Source: Orrella marina
GTDB lineage: Bacteria > Pseudomonadota > Gammaproteobacteria > Burkholderiales > Burkholderiaceae_B
DNA length: 64,000 bases
NCBI RefSeq assembly: GCF_003058465.1
Contig: NZ_CP028901.1
Location: 4,030,001 to 4,094,000 of the forward strand
Reading direction: 5' to 3'
Notes under the pieces: generated by a model
What the model saw: the letters and a program-made list of their open reading frames with translations, nothing else
Databases searched by the model: none
Told to the model about the DNA's origin: nothing
Position numbers and translations under genes: made by a program
In this document: piece after piece, positions 42,886 through 51,457 of the stretch
How the letters are laid out: each line of letters begins with the position of its first letter
How positions within the stretch are numbered: position 1 is the stretch's first letter

Positions 42886-44262
42886 TCAGTCATACATTTC
42901 GCGGTACTTGCGCACAATCCGCAGTGCCAGCACATTCAGGATCAGGGTGACGACAAACAGCATGAGACCCAGCGCAAAGGCAGACAGTGTCTTGGGGTTG
43001 TCGAACTCGGTGTCACCGATCAGCATGGTGACAATCTGCACTGTGATAGTCGTGACTGAGTCAAGCGGGTTGATTGTCATGGTTGCAATCAGACCCGCGG
43101 CCATCACCACGATCATGGTTTCACCGATGGCCCGACTGATGGCCAGCAGGATGCCGCCGACGATGCCAGGGATGGCAGCCGGGAACAGAACCTTGAGCAC
43201 GGTTTCCGACTGGGTGGCACCCAGTGCCAGAGACCCGTCGCGCAAACCGCGCGGTACGGCATTCAGAGCGTCGTCAGTGAACGATGAAATGAAGGGGATC
43301 AGCATGACACCCATCACCATGCCAGCTGCCAGTGCCATGTTGGGAGCTGCGCCGATGCCGAGCATGGCAGCGGTCGATCTGAGTGCGGGTGCGATCACAA
43401 GAATGGCAAAAAAGCCGTAAACGACGGTGGGCACGCCTGCCAGAATCTCGAGAATTGGCTTGATGACAGTTCGTGCACGGCTGCTGGCAAATTCTTTAAG
43501 ATAAATGCCCGTGGCGATTCCGACAGGAATCGCAAAGATGCTGGCAATGACGGTGATGACCAGCGTGCCCATCAGGACGGGAAGCCAGCCAAAGGATCCG
43601 GATCCACCAACCTGGTCAGCCCGGATCGCAATCTGCGGCTCCCAGTTCGTTCCGAGGAAGAACTCCCAGAAGGGGACTTTTGCGAAGAAGCGCAACGACT
43701 CGAACACCAGCGAAAAGACGATGCCGATGGTAGTGAGGATGGCAACCAGCGAGCACAGAATCATCAAGGACCGCACGATTGTTTCGACCGATGTCCGTGC
43801 CGAGAAACGTTGACGGACCTGCTTGCGACTGTAGACCAGTGCACCCAGCGCGATGGCAATCAGACCGGCCCAGGCAATGGTGGTGCTGAGACTCATCAAT
43901 CGGTTGAGATACTCGGCTGCCTCGAGTTTGTAAGGTTCTGGGGTCCCGAAAATCTGACCACGGGAAATCGAGATGATTTCGGCTCTGATCAGTGAGTGTG
44001 CGCCCACATCACCGGGCGTAAATGCACCTTCGGGCAATGACGCCATCATGATCGCCTGAGCGATGACGTTTCCGAACAGTAGCCACGCCAGGATGAACAG
44101 CAGACTGGGCAAGGCGATCATCAAGAGCGCGTACATGCCGTAAGCGGTGTCCATGGAGATGGGCTTCTTGCCGGCTAGACGCATCCGACGGGATGCCTGG
44201 TAATTCAGCCAGTAACCGGCTGTTGCAATCAGCAACGTGGCGATCAAAAGGTATGCAACCAT
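42886..44262 (-). CDS. pstC: Phosphate ABC transporter permease PstC, long form
   Basis: This is the partner permease of PstA. It has eight or more hydrophobic segments, of which two lie in an N-terminal extension of about 150 residues, followed by the PstC core (WEFFLGTNWEP, then GSGSFGWLPVLMGTLVITVI). The EAA-type loop reads LRDGSLALGATQSETVLKVLFPAAIPGI and is followed by SRAIGETMIVVMAAG. Length 458 versus about 319 in E. coli, matching the long-form PstA. It begins 114 bases after pstS, with stem-loops in between. Confidence 0.93.
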   Translation of the reverse strand: MVAYLLIATLLIATAGYWLNYQASRRMRLAGKKPISMDTAYGMYALLMIALPSLLFILAWLLFGNVIAQAIMMASLPEGAFTPGDVGAHSLIRAEIISISRGQIFGTPEPYKLEAAEYLNRLMSLSTTIAWAGLIAIALGALVYSRKQVRQRFSARTSVETIVRSLMILCSLVAILTTIGIVFSLVFESLRFFAKVPFWEFFLGTNWEPQIAIRADQVGGSGSFGWLPVLMGTLVITVIASIFAIPVGIATGIYLKEFASSRARTVIKPILEILAGVPTVVYGFFAILVIAPALRSTAAMLGIGAAPNMALAAGMVMGVMLIPFISSFTDDALNAVPRGLRDGSLALGATQSETVLKVLFPAAIPGIVGGILLAISRAIGETMIVVMAAGLIATMTINPLDSVTTITVQIVTMLIGDTEFDNPKTLSAFALGLMLFVVTLILNVLALRIVRKYREMYD

Positions 44263-44283
44263 GATGAGGTCTTCTCAAGTTGC

Positions 44284-44359
44284 AAGACCGACGCAGCAAT
44301 GTTCGCCTTGTCGGTCTCGCGTCAGGACAGATGTGAACGGTCAAGCTGCGCGACCGTTC
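44284..44359 (-). promoter_or_regulatory. Stem-loops between pstS and pstC
   Basis: AGACCGAC (44284) pairs with GTCGGTCT (44311), and GAACGGTC (44335) pairs perfectly with GACCGTTC (44352), flanked by GACAG/CTGTC. Such structures after pstS commonly stabilise the 5' message or reduce read-through, so that binding protein exceeds permease. No T-run is present. Confidence 0.55.
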
Positions 44360-44376
44360 CTGTCTTCAATGACAAT

Positions 44377-45417
44377 TTACTGAGCTGCGAACTTCTTGCC
44401 AGCCTTGACGTCAGCCTGAACCTGCTTGAGGCGATCGGTTGGCAGTGGGGTCAGGCCACGCTCGTTGTTGTAGCCACCCTGTGCAAGCGAATCCTCGGAG
44501 ATGTATTCTTCGATGAACTCGTTTAACCCGGGAATCACACCACGGTGAGCGTTCTTGAAGTACACATAGATCGGACGAGCAATGCCATACTCGAAGGATG
44601 CAATGGTATCAGCGTCAGGTGTCACGCCGTCGACTGCAACAGCCTTGAGCTTGTCTTCGTTTTCGTAGAGGAACGAGTAGCCGAAGATGCCCATAGCGTT
44701 AGGGTCAGCTTCAAGACGCTGCACGATCAGGTTGTCGTTTTCACCGGCTTCAACGAAAGGACCATCCTGGCGCATGCGTGAGCACTTGTCCTTGTCGTAG
44801 CCTGCATCACCAACGATGGCTTTGCAGCCGTCGTGCATGGCCAGCTCCACGAACGCGTCACGGGTGCCTGATGTGGGTGGGGGGCCGTACGCCAGAATTG
44901 CGGTGTCGGGCAGCGAGCTGTCGATGTCAGACCACTTCTTGTTCGGGTTGGCAGCCCATACAATGGTGCCGTCGGATTTCTTGGCAGGGACTTCAGCGGC
45001 CAGGGCACGGAAGATCTGTTCTTCGTTCAAATCCCAGTCAGCGGGTGATTTGCGTGAAATCGCGATGGTCAGGCCGTCGTAGCCGATCAGGGCTTCGGTG
45101 ATGTCGGTCACGCCATTGGTGACGCAGACGTCGTATTCTGACTTCTTCATGGCACGCGATGCGCCAGTGACGTCAGGGTGACCTTCGCCGATACCCTGAC
45201 AGAAGATTTTCATGCCGCCGCCGGTTCCAGTCGACTCGACAACGGGAGAGGCGCCACCCGATTTTGAGGCAAACGATTCGGCAACAGCCTGGCTGTAAGG
45301 AAACACTGTGGAAGAACCCACCACGCGAACCTGGTCGCGGGCGTGAGCAGCACCCATGGCACCCAGTCCTGCAACAGCCATGGTTACCGCGAGAATTTTA
45401 GACACTTGAGCTTTCAT
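44377..45417 (-). CDS. pstS: Phosphate ABC transporter substrate-binding protein PstS
   Basis: This is the periplasmic phosphate-binding protein. A Sec signal peptide (ILAVTMAVAGLGAMGAAHAR) leads into DQVRVVGSSTVFPYSQAVAE, where the first phosphate-binding loop GSSTVFP is typical of the group that accompanies long PstC/PstA. ESTGTGGGMKIFCQGIG and GPPPTSGTRDAF form the remaining phosphate contacts. Length 346. It is first in the operon, and a Pho box with a spaced -10 lies about 70 bases upstream, so it is expected to be induced by PhoB under phosphate limitation. Confidence 0.95.
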   Translation of the reverse strand: MKAQVSKILAVTMAVAGLGAMGAAHARDQVRVVGSSTVFPYSQAVAESFASKSGGASPVVESTGTGGGMKIFCQGIGEGHPDVTGASRAMKKSEYDVCVTNGVTDITEALIGYDGLTIAISRKSPADWDLNEEQIFRALAAEVPAKKSDGTIVWAANPNKKWSDIDSSLPDTAILAYGPPPTSGTRDAFVELAMHDGCKAIVGDAGYDKDKCSRMRQDGPFVEAGENDNLIVQRLEADPNAMGIFGYSFLYENEDKLKAVAVDGVTPDADTIASFEYGIARPIYVYFKNAHRGVIPGLNEFIEEYISEDSLAQGGYNNERGLTPLPTDRLKQVQADVKAGKKFAAQ

Positions 45418-45822
45418 ATCGACACCATAAATTGGTTTTGGAAAGTGTGTTGCAGTGCAACTCCAGCCCGATTTATATAACTGTCAGATGACAGTTTTGT
45501 GACACAGGTGACATGAAATACGCGCAGTGAAGGAACTTTTTTTTCGATGTAATCTACTGTTTTTTAAAGAAGTTAAAGCGCATGGACGGGGCGCTTGAGA
45601 TGGATTTCCGCGGGCTGGATTTTTTGTCATGTTCTGTCATGAACACACTCATTTCCGCACCGAACGCAGCGATTGCACCCCGTGACGGCGGGTGTGACAT
45701 TGACTGACCCCGGCCCGCAGGGTGTCCGGCAAATTTTCTCATACTGCCTCGCAATGCCTGATTTTCAGGTTGCAAAATCTACTCTCATATTCAACGCCTT
45801 TCTGACAGGACTTAAGAAGAAA
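45418..45822. other. Divergent interval between pstS and the sodium channel gene
   Basis: Apart from the Pho box, this holds an eight-T run near 45540 and AT-rich DNA that probably contains the leftward -10 and a rightward promoter. The channel frame is open from 45673 but its first 50 codons do not resemble a channel N-terminus. No other gene is seen. Confidence 0.5.
45472..45505 (-). promoter_or_regulatory. Pho box and -10 element of pstSCAB
   Basis: The minus strand at 45505-45488 reads GTGTCACAAAACTGTCAT, matching the E. coli Pho box CTGTCATAAAACTGTCAT at all but two positions. It is two 11-base direct repeats of TGTCA type. Exactly ten bases later TATAAA (45477-45472) forms a -10, the spacing used at PhoB-activated promoters where the Pho box replaces the -35. 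A further TGTCA unit lies upstream. Confidence 0.85.
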
Positions 45823-46686
45823 ATGACTGATTCACAGGTCACCGGTATGCAGCGCACAACCAGGCAACTGGTTCAAAGGCCCTGGTTCGCCAACGCCATT
45901 CTCGGCGTGATTCTTTTCAACGCGCTGATTCTGGGGGCGTTGACGGCCGTCGAACCTGGTACCACGCTTCATGCTGTGCTGGTGGGGGCAGACAGGATCT
46001 GTCTGGGTATTTTCATTGCGGAGATTGTGCTGAGGTTGCACGCCTGGCGGGGACGGTTCTTCGCGGATCCCTGGAGCGTGTTTGACCTGGCCGTGATTGC
46101 AATTGCCTTGATTCCGGCCAGTGGTCCGCTGGCCGTGCTGCGCGCCTTGCGTGTGTTGCGGGTGCTCAGGGTGCTCACCATTGTGCCGTCCATGCGGCGT
46201 GTGGTCAGTGCGCTGCTGGGGGCCTTGCCGGGACTCGGTGCCATTGTCATGTTGTTGATGCTGATTTACTACGTATTTGCCGTGATAGCGACCGATCTGT
46301 TTGGTGAGCAGTTCCCGGACTGGTTCGGCAGCCTGGGTGAGTCCTTCTACACGTTGTTCCAGGTCATGACTCTCGAGAGCTGGTCCATGGGGATTTCCAG
46401 GCCAGTGATGGAGTCCTTCCCGTATGCCTGGCTGTTCTTTGTACCGTTCATCCTGATTGCCACCTTCACGATACTGAACTTGTTCATCGCCATCATTGTC
46501 AACGCAATGCAGACCTTTGCAGAACAGGATCATGCAGACGAAAGGGCGCAACAGCAGGCCGTCCAGGATGAGAAAGAGCAGGCGCTCCTGCGGCAGCTGG
46601 AAGCCTTGCATCAGGAGCTGCGGGAGATCAAAACCATGATCGGACCCACCAGTGCAGCCATGCAATCCAGACAGAATCTGTCATGA
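45823..46686 (+). CDS. Bacterial voltage-gated sodium channel (NaChBac/NavAb family)
   Basis: This is a one-repeat six-helix voltage-gated channel that would form a tetramer. With the ATG at 45823 (287 residues), S1 spans about 21-42, S2 52-72, S3 86-101 and S4 103-121 with arginines every third residue (Arg107, 110, 113, 116). S5 is about 136-158, and the pore contains the selectivity filter TLESWSM (183-189), identical to that of NavAb and NavMs and diagnostic for sodium. S6 is about 204-232 and includes the gate-region Asn. A C-terminal helical tail (238-272, rich in Q, E, L) should form the tetrameric coiled coil. An MscS channel gene follows in the same direction. Physiological role unknown; motility or pH homeostasis in other species. 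Confidence 0.93.
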   Translation: MTDSQVTGMQRTTRQLVQRPWFANAILGVILFNALILGALTAVEPGTTLHAVLVGADRICLGIFIAEIVLRLHAWRGRFFADPWSVFDLAVIAIALIPASGPLAVLRALRVLRVLRVLTIVPSMRRVVSALLGALPGLGAIVMLLMLIYYVFAVIATDLFGEQFPDWFGSLGESFYTLFQVMTLESWSMGISRPVMESFPYAWLFFVPFILIATFTILNLFIAIIVNAMQTFAEQDHADERAQQQAVQDEKEQALLRQLEALHQELREIKTMIGPTSAAMQSRQNLS

Positions 46687-46745
46687 CGAGGAGCTGAGCG
46701 CCAGTGAGAATTTCAGACCTACAACTAAATATTACTTTCATTTGG

Positions 46746-46775
46746 TTGGCATAACCCGACCGGGTCTTTTACACT
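46746..46775 (+). promoter_or_regulatory. Candidate promoter of the MscS gene
   Basis: TTGGCA and TACACT are 18 bases apart, 39 bases before the ATG at 46814. The spacer contains the palindrome ACCCG-AC-CGGGT (46754-46765), which could be an operator; almost the same palindrome lies before the ABC ATPase gene at 57146. Confidence 0.5.
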
Positions 46776-46813
46776 AGTGCCACTTTTAAGCAAAACAGAG
46801 GGCTTTCTCACGC

Positions 46814-47983
46814 ATGGAGAATCTGAGCACGCAGTTCGCAGAGTTTTGGAGAATCGTCCTGGATGTATGGAATAGCGGTGTACTCGGCTATTCAATCAGC
46901 GATGCATTGGTTGCACTCGGCATCTTTCTGGTGTTTTACGCACTGAAAGGTTTTTTCAGGCGATTTGTTTTTTCCTTGATGGGCCGCTGGTTCGAGAAGC
47001 GCAGTCGCGGTAGCCGCACTTATGAGATTCTGACCAATGCGCTTTCCGGACCCTTGCAGCTGGCTTTTGTCACGTTCGGTGTCTTTTTTGCGCTCCAGTA
47101 CGTCGGGTTGAGAGGGGATCTGAGCGAGCTTGGCGACCGGGTCGTACGCACACTGATTTCAATCGCGATTTTCTGGTCGCTCTATAGTCTGGTCGTTCCG
47201 TTGAGCACAATGCTCGAGAAACTTGACCGGGTGCTCACTCGCGAGATGATCGACTGGCTGATTAAAGGGATTCGCTGGGCAGTCTTGTTTATCGCGGCGG
47301 CAACGATCCTTCAGCTCTGGGGCATCCAGGTTGCACCGATTCTTGCTGGTCTTGGTCTGTTTGGTGTGGCTGTTGCACTGGGTGCGCAGGAACTGTTTCG
47401 AAACCTGATCGGCGGTCTGTGCATTCTCATCGAGAAGCAGTACAGAAAGGGTGACTGGATTCTGGTCGAAGGCGTTGTGGAAGGGACGGTCGAACATATC
47501 GGGTTTCGATCAACGCAAATCAGGCGTTTTGATGCCGCACCGGTTTCTGTTCCGAACATGAAGTTGTCTGACGCGGCAGTGACCAATTTCTCCAGGATGA
47601 CGTATCGTCGTATTTCCTGGAAGATTGCGCTCGAGTATCGTACGACGATTGATCAGCTGCGTATCATCCGTGAACAGATCGAAAACTATCTGCAAACAGA
47701 AGGCTCATTTGTGCAACCTCCAAGCGCCTCGTTGTTTGTGAGAATTGATTCTTTCAATTCGTCTTCGATCGACATCATGCTCTACACGTTCACCACGACC
47801 ACGGTCTGGGGAGAGTGGCTGGAGCACAAGGAGCGACTGGCTTACAAAGTCAAGGAGATCGTCGAGGGAGCTGGTGCGAAGTTCGCGCTGCCAAGTCAGC
47901 AGGTCTACGTCGAGCAGTTGCCTAAGGATGTACCAGAGCCATTCGTACCACCAGCTGATTCACGTCCTGCTTCGGACACTTGA
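46814..47983 (+). CDS. Mechanosensitive ion channel, MscS family
   Basis: This is an inner-membrane channel that opens under membrane tension and protects from osmotic down-shock. Four hydrophobic segments occur before the pore helix, which appears as LAGLGLFGVAVALGAQELFRN with the Gly/Ala pattern of MscS TM3. The beta domain follows (YRKGDWILVEGVVEGTVEHI, then STQIRRFDAAPVSVPNMKLS), and a soluble alpha-beta C-terminus ends at residue 389. It is longer than E. coli MscS (286), having an extra N-terminal helix or two. A perfect terminator stem follows at 48007. Confidence 0.93.
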   Translation: MENLSTQFAEFWRIVLDVWNSGVLGYSISDALVALGIFLVFYALKGFFRRFVFSLMGRWFEKRSRGSRTYEILTNALSGPLQLAFVTFGVFFALQYVGLRGDLSELGDRVVRTLISIAIFWSLYSLVVPLSTMLEKLDRVLTREMIDWLIKGIRWAVLFIAAATILQLWGIQVAPILAGLGLFGVAVALGAQELFRNLIGGLCILIEKQYRKGDWILVEGVVEGTVEHIGFRSTQIRRFDAAPVSVPNMKLSDAAVTNFSRMTYRRISWKIALEYRTTIDQLRIIREQIENYLQTEGSFVQPPSASLFVRIDSFNSSSIDIMLYTFTTTTVWGEWLEHKERLAYKVKEIVEGAGAKFALPSQQVYVEQLPKDVPEPFVPPADSRPASDT

Positions 47984-48006
47984 TGTTCCGTTGATGGTAT
48001 GACAGA

Positions 48007-48047
48007 GAAAACGGGGAGATCAGCGTGATTCTGATCTCCCCGTTTTC
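48007..48047. terminator. Bidirectional rho-independent terminator
   Basis: Two 17-base arms, GAAAACGGGGAGATCAG and its exact complement, enclose a 7-base loop. The arms end in A4/T4, so a U-tract forms on both strands. It lies between the convergent MscS and gamma-glutamyltransferase genes. Confidence 0.9.
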
Positions 48048-48108
48048 AATGGCCGTTTGGCAACTCCAGCCGAGGTGACTGTAGATTTCGGAGCGATTTT
48101 TTACGGCG

Positions 48109-49689
48109 TCACTGCAAATTGTCTGCCGCCACCGCATCACCCCATGGCGTGAACGTTTCGGTACACCCGAAATTCAGTTCCCCTTGTCTGGCGACTCCGG
48201 CCGGGCAGGCATACGCGTAAGGGTAGATGTTGCGCCTTGCCGTGCTCACGGGCAGGACTGTCTCGAGGGCGCTCAGTATCTCGTTCCCAAGTTTGGGGTC
48301 GGCAACAATTTTTGCGGTGCCACTGACATCGATTCTCGGTTGTTCAAATGCAGCCTCCAGACTCAGACCATGCTCCATCATGAAGCGGCTCAGCTGCAGC
48401 ACCGACCCGAGGATCTTGCGTCCCCCTGATGCGCCGATCGCAAATGAGAGGCCATTGGCTGACTGTCCGATGACCGGGCAGTAGTTTGTCAGGCAGCGCT
48501 TGCCGGGTGCGAGCGAGTTCGGCTTGCCAGGTTCCGGATCAAACCACATGATGCCGTTGTTCAGCAGTAGTCCGGTGCTCGCGGAGGTGACGCGGGATCC
48601 GAAGATCGATAGCAGCGTCTGGGTGACGGCACACATATTGCCCTCGCGATCTACCACGCTGAAATGCGTGGTGCTACCGGGTGCCTTCGGTGATTCGTGA
48701 TCTCCCATGGCATTGAGCCGGTGTTCGAAAGCGCTCGCGAGCGCTTGCGCAAATCCGGTGTACGTCTGGGCGTTGACGCCAGGCGTCGACTGTGGGTTTT
48801 CAACCAGCCATTTCAAAGCTTGCAAATAGGTCGGCCCACCCGTGAGTTCAGGTCCGGCGTAAACCGTTCCCTGCGCGTACTCGTAGGTCAGTGGTTCGAC
48901 GATCTGTGCCTCATAGGACCGGAGATCGTCCATGCTCAGATATCCGCCTTTGGCCTGAATGTCGCGAACCAGTGCCTGACCGATACTGCCTTCATAAAAT
49001 GCGCGTGGCCCCAGCCTGGCGAGAGTTCTCAAGGTCTCGGCGAGCGTCTTCTGGTTCAGGCGCTTCTGTTCAACGCTGGTCCAGCCGCCAAGAATCGGCC
49101 ACTTTCCGTCTTCCAGAAAATAGGCGGCAGTGTCGGGATCTTCTGTGAGCTCTCTGGCATTGGCACCAGTCAGCAGGGCGCTGTACCAATCTGTCAGCAT
49201 GCCTTGCTCGGCAAGGTCCGCAGCGGGCATGACCAGTTGCTCCCAGGGCAGGGTACCGAAGGTCTTGTGTGCCAACTCCATGCCTGCAACCAGCCCCGGT
49301 ACGGCAACTGCTGTCGCGCCTTTGACGTTGCGATCATCGACCACGTGTTGCCAGGGAAACAGATCGGATGCTACGCCCTGACCGCTAAGCGGAAAGTCTG
49401 CCGGATTGAGTCCGGCTGGTGAACGCATGCCGAAGTTCACGACGTAGGCCTTTTGCTCCCGTGCTCGCCACACGATCATGCAGCCGCCGGCCGCCAATCC
49501 GCTCATCCAGGGCTCAATCACGCCCAGTGCCATCGATGTGGCCACTGCAGCGTCGATGGCGTCTCCACCCTGTGCGAGAATCCCGGCACCGACATTGGCG
49601 GCCGCGATGTGCTGGGAGGCCACGATCCCGTGGCGAGACTGAACCGCTGGTTTGCGCACCACCTGAGTCTGAGAAAAGTTGTCCTGCAT
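48109..49689 (-). CDS. ggt: Gamma-glutamyltransferase family protein
   Basis: This is an Ntn-hydrolase that cleaves or transfers gamma-glutamyl groups, for example from glutathione. Early motifs are VASQHIAAANVGAGILAQGG and DAAVATSMALGVIEPWMSG. Self-cleavage would occur before the catalytic Thr in GSTTHFSVVDREGNMCAVTQ; the oxyanion region is near SAGASGG-like FAIGASGGRKILGSV. The ATG at 49689 has GGAGG five bases upstream and gives 526 residues. No signal peptide is seen, unlike E. coli GGT, so it is probably a cytoplasmic member of the family (some act on other amides). Neighbours do not show its substrate. Confidence 0.9.
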   Translation of the reverse strand: MQDNFSQTQVVRKPAVQSRHGIVASQHIAAANVGAGILAQGGDAIDAAVATSMALGVIEPWMSGLAAGGCMIVWRAREQKAYVVNFGMRSPAGLNPADFPLSGQGVASDLFPWQHVVDDRNVKGATAVAVPGLVAGMELAHKTFGTLPWEQLVMPAADLAEQGMLTDWYSALLTGANARELTEDPDTAAYFLEDGKWPILGGWTSVEQKRLNQKTLAETLRTLARLGPRAFYEGSIGQALVRDIQAKGGYLSMDDLRSYEAQIVEPLTYEYAQGTVYAGPELTGGPTYLQALKWLVENPQSTPGVNAQTYTGFAQALASAFEHRLNAMGDHESPKAPGSTTHFSVVDREGNMCAVTQTLLSIFGSRVTSASTGLLLNNGIMWFDPEPGKPNSLAPGKRCLTNYCPVIGQSANGLSFAIGASGGRKILGSVLQLSRFMMEHGLSLEAAFEQPRIDVSGTAKIVADPKLGNEILSALETVLPVSTARRNIYPYAYACPAGVARQGELNFGCTETFTPWGDAVAADNLQ

Positions 49690-49764
49690 GCGTCCTCCAG
49701 AGAGTGTTGTCAATCTGCTGCTGTAGCGTGGTGTTTTTTTGATAATGTAGACTGAACTGTCGCT

Positions 49765-50427
49765 TCAGTCATGCCAGGAGGTGAACTCGTCGAGCGCCAT
49801 GCGTGAGCTGTGGTATGCGTTCAGAGGGGCGTCAGGGTCGGGGTGTCCGATTGACAGCCCGACCAGGAGTTTCTTGTGTTCAGGCACTCCGAGCGCTTCT
49901 TTTACGATCTCCGGGTAGTTCGACAGAGATGCCTGAAAGCATGTTCCAAGGCCATGGCCCACCGCTGCCAGTGCGATTGACTGCAAAAAGATGCCGATGT
50001 CCATGGTTGACCAGGGGCCGTACTCTTGATCCATGAAGATGAACATCGCACAGGGTGCCCCAAAAAACTCGAAGTTTCGCAGACGTAGCGTCTCTCGCTT
50101 TTCTGTATCGTCTCGCGCAATCCCCAGTGCCGCAAACCGGTTGATGTTGTGCGTCTTTGACCGCTCGGCCGCCGCTTCGGGCCAGTGTTTGGGATAAGGC
50201 ACTTCCGAATGGCCCCGTACACCACCCACTGCTGCATCCATCAGTTTCTGGCTCAGCAAATCACGCGTCTGGCCAGTGACTACTGCGACTTCCCAGGGCT
50301 GGGTGTTCGTGAAGGATGCGCTACGGCCCGCAAGCGCAAGAATCTTCTGCAATGTTTCTTTCGGGACAGGGGTGGATTTAAAGCCCCGTACGCTTCGACG
50401 CTCGGCCATTGCTGCAAGTACATCCAT
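49765..50427 (-). CDS. Nitroreductase family protein
   Basis: This is an FMN-dependent NAD(P)H oxidoreductase. The start MDVLAAMAERRSVRGFKSTP has the conserved arginine pair that binds FMN phosphate, ALAGRSASFTNTQPWEVAVV carries the NTQPW motif, and ALAAVGHGLGTCFQASLSNY is the C-terminal flavin site. Length 220 from the ATG at 50427 (AGGAG seven bases upstream). The substrate may be a nitroaromatic, quinone or flavin; it is not decided by sequence. It lies downstream of nothing obvious and 75 bases before ggt on the same strand. Confidence 0.88.
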   Translation of the reverse strand: MDVLAAMAERRSVRGFKSTPVPKETLQKILALAGRSASFTNTQPWEVAVVTGQTRDLLSQKLMDAAVGGVRGHSEVPYPKHWPEAAAERSKTHNINRFAALGIARDDTEKRETLRLRNFEFFGAPCAMFIFMDQEYGPWSTMDIGIFLQSIALAAVGHGLGTCFQASLSNYPEIVKEALGVPEHKKLLVGLSIGHPDPDAPLNAYHSSRMALDEFTSWHD

Positions 50428-50662
50428 TGAGATCTCCTGAGTATGAGTAGTCATTTGTAGTCAGATTGCGATTATTGTGCCTGACGGCTAACCTATTTGC
50501 GGTACTACGGTTACCTATGCGCCAAGATGCAGGATATGCGTTAAAGTGAAGTGCTCCGGACAGTGGCTGTGGCGTGCCAGCGCCCAGATACCAGGGTCCG
50601 GGTTTGTGCTGGCGAGGACTGATCGCCGGTTATATCAGCTCATCATTCGTCAGCAGATTGCC

Positions 50663-51351
50663 GTGGAAAGTTTGTTCAGTATTGTGGTTGTTGAGGATCA
50701 CGACGAGTATCGTGAGGCGCTAGTGGAATTCCTTCAGCGTGAAGGTCATCGAGTCATGGATTTTGATTCGGCAGAGACCCTGATGCATGGGGCGCTACCG
50801 GAGAGCGTTGATCTCTTTATGATCGATCTCAATCTGCCTGGAGAGGACGGGCTGGTACTGGCCAAGCGTCTGCGAGAAAGCATGCCTGCGGTGGGCATCA
50901 TCATGCTGACTGCACGAGGCTATCCTGAGGACGTGACGCGTGGATACCAGAATGGGGCCGACATCTATCTGAACAAACCCGCCAGTGCTGCGCAACTACG
51001 TGCAGCGCTCGGGTTATGCGCAGAAGGCTTGGTGGCACCACGACAGGGGAAAGTATTCCACGTCTGGAGCGTCGCAAGCTGTGTGGAACACAAAGCGAGG
51101 TCATGCTGACCACGACCGAGGCGCTCGTGCTCGCAGCGCTGGCACGTGCGGGTGGGCGCCAGCTCAGAACCGAACAGATCATTCAGGCGATTGGCAAGGA
51201 TCCGGAGTCCTACCAGAAGCACTCGCTTGAAGCCGCCATGACCCGGTTGAGAAAGAAAATCCAGGATGCGTGTGCAGATGATCTGGCCTTGCAGTCGGTG
51301 CGAGGCGAGGGCTATCGCCTCAGTGCGTCCGTTCAGATCATCACCGGCTGA
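50663..51351 (+). pseudogene. OmpR/PhoB-type response regulator, frameshifted
   Basis: The receiver domain (SIVVVEDHDEYREALVEFL, phospho-acceptor Asp in LFMIDLNLPGEDGL, Lys in YLNKPAS) occupies the first frame; the winged-helix output domain (TTTEALVLAALARAGGRQLR, later SLEAAMTRLRKKIQ and VRGEGYRLS) occupies another frame from 51016. One extra G in the GGG at 51011-51013 joins them at AALG-VMRRR, giving about 230 residues, the normal size. The start is uncertain: GTG at 50663 or TTG at 50672, neither with a strong ribosome site. No sensor kinase is adjacent. Confidence 0.8.
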
Positions 51352-51457
51352 CAAGCAACATCAATCAGACATCAACTGGCTGTGGCAGACATGTCGCAGC
51401 TTGACGACACGACGCAAGACACCGTGCGTGTGATCAATTTCAGAGTAGGGGCTATGT

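Noticed and set aside
45832..46665. 277-codon minus-strand frame opposite the sodium channel
   Set aside because: Histidine- and glutamine-rich antisense shadow; the plus-strand frame has the full channel signature.
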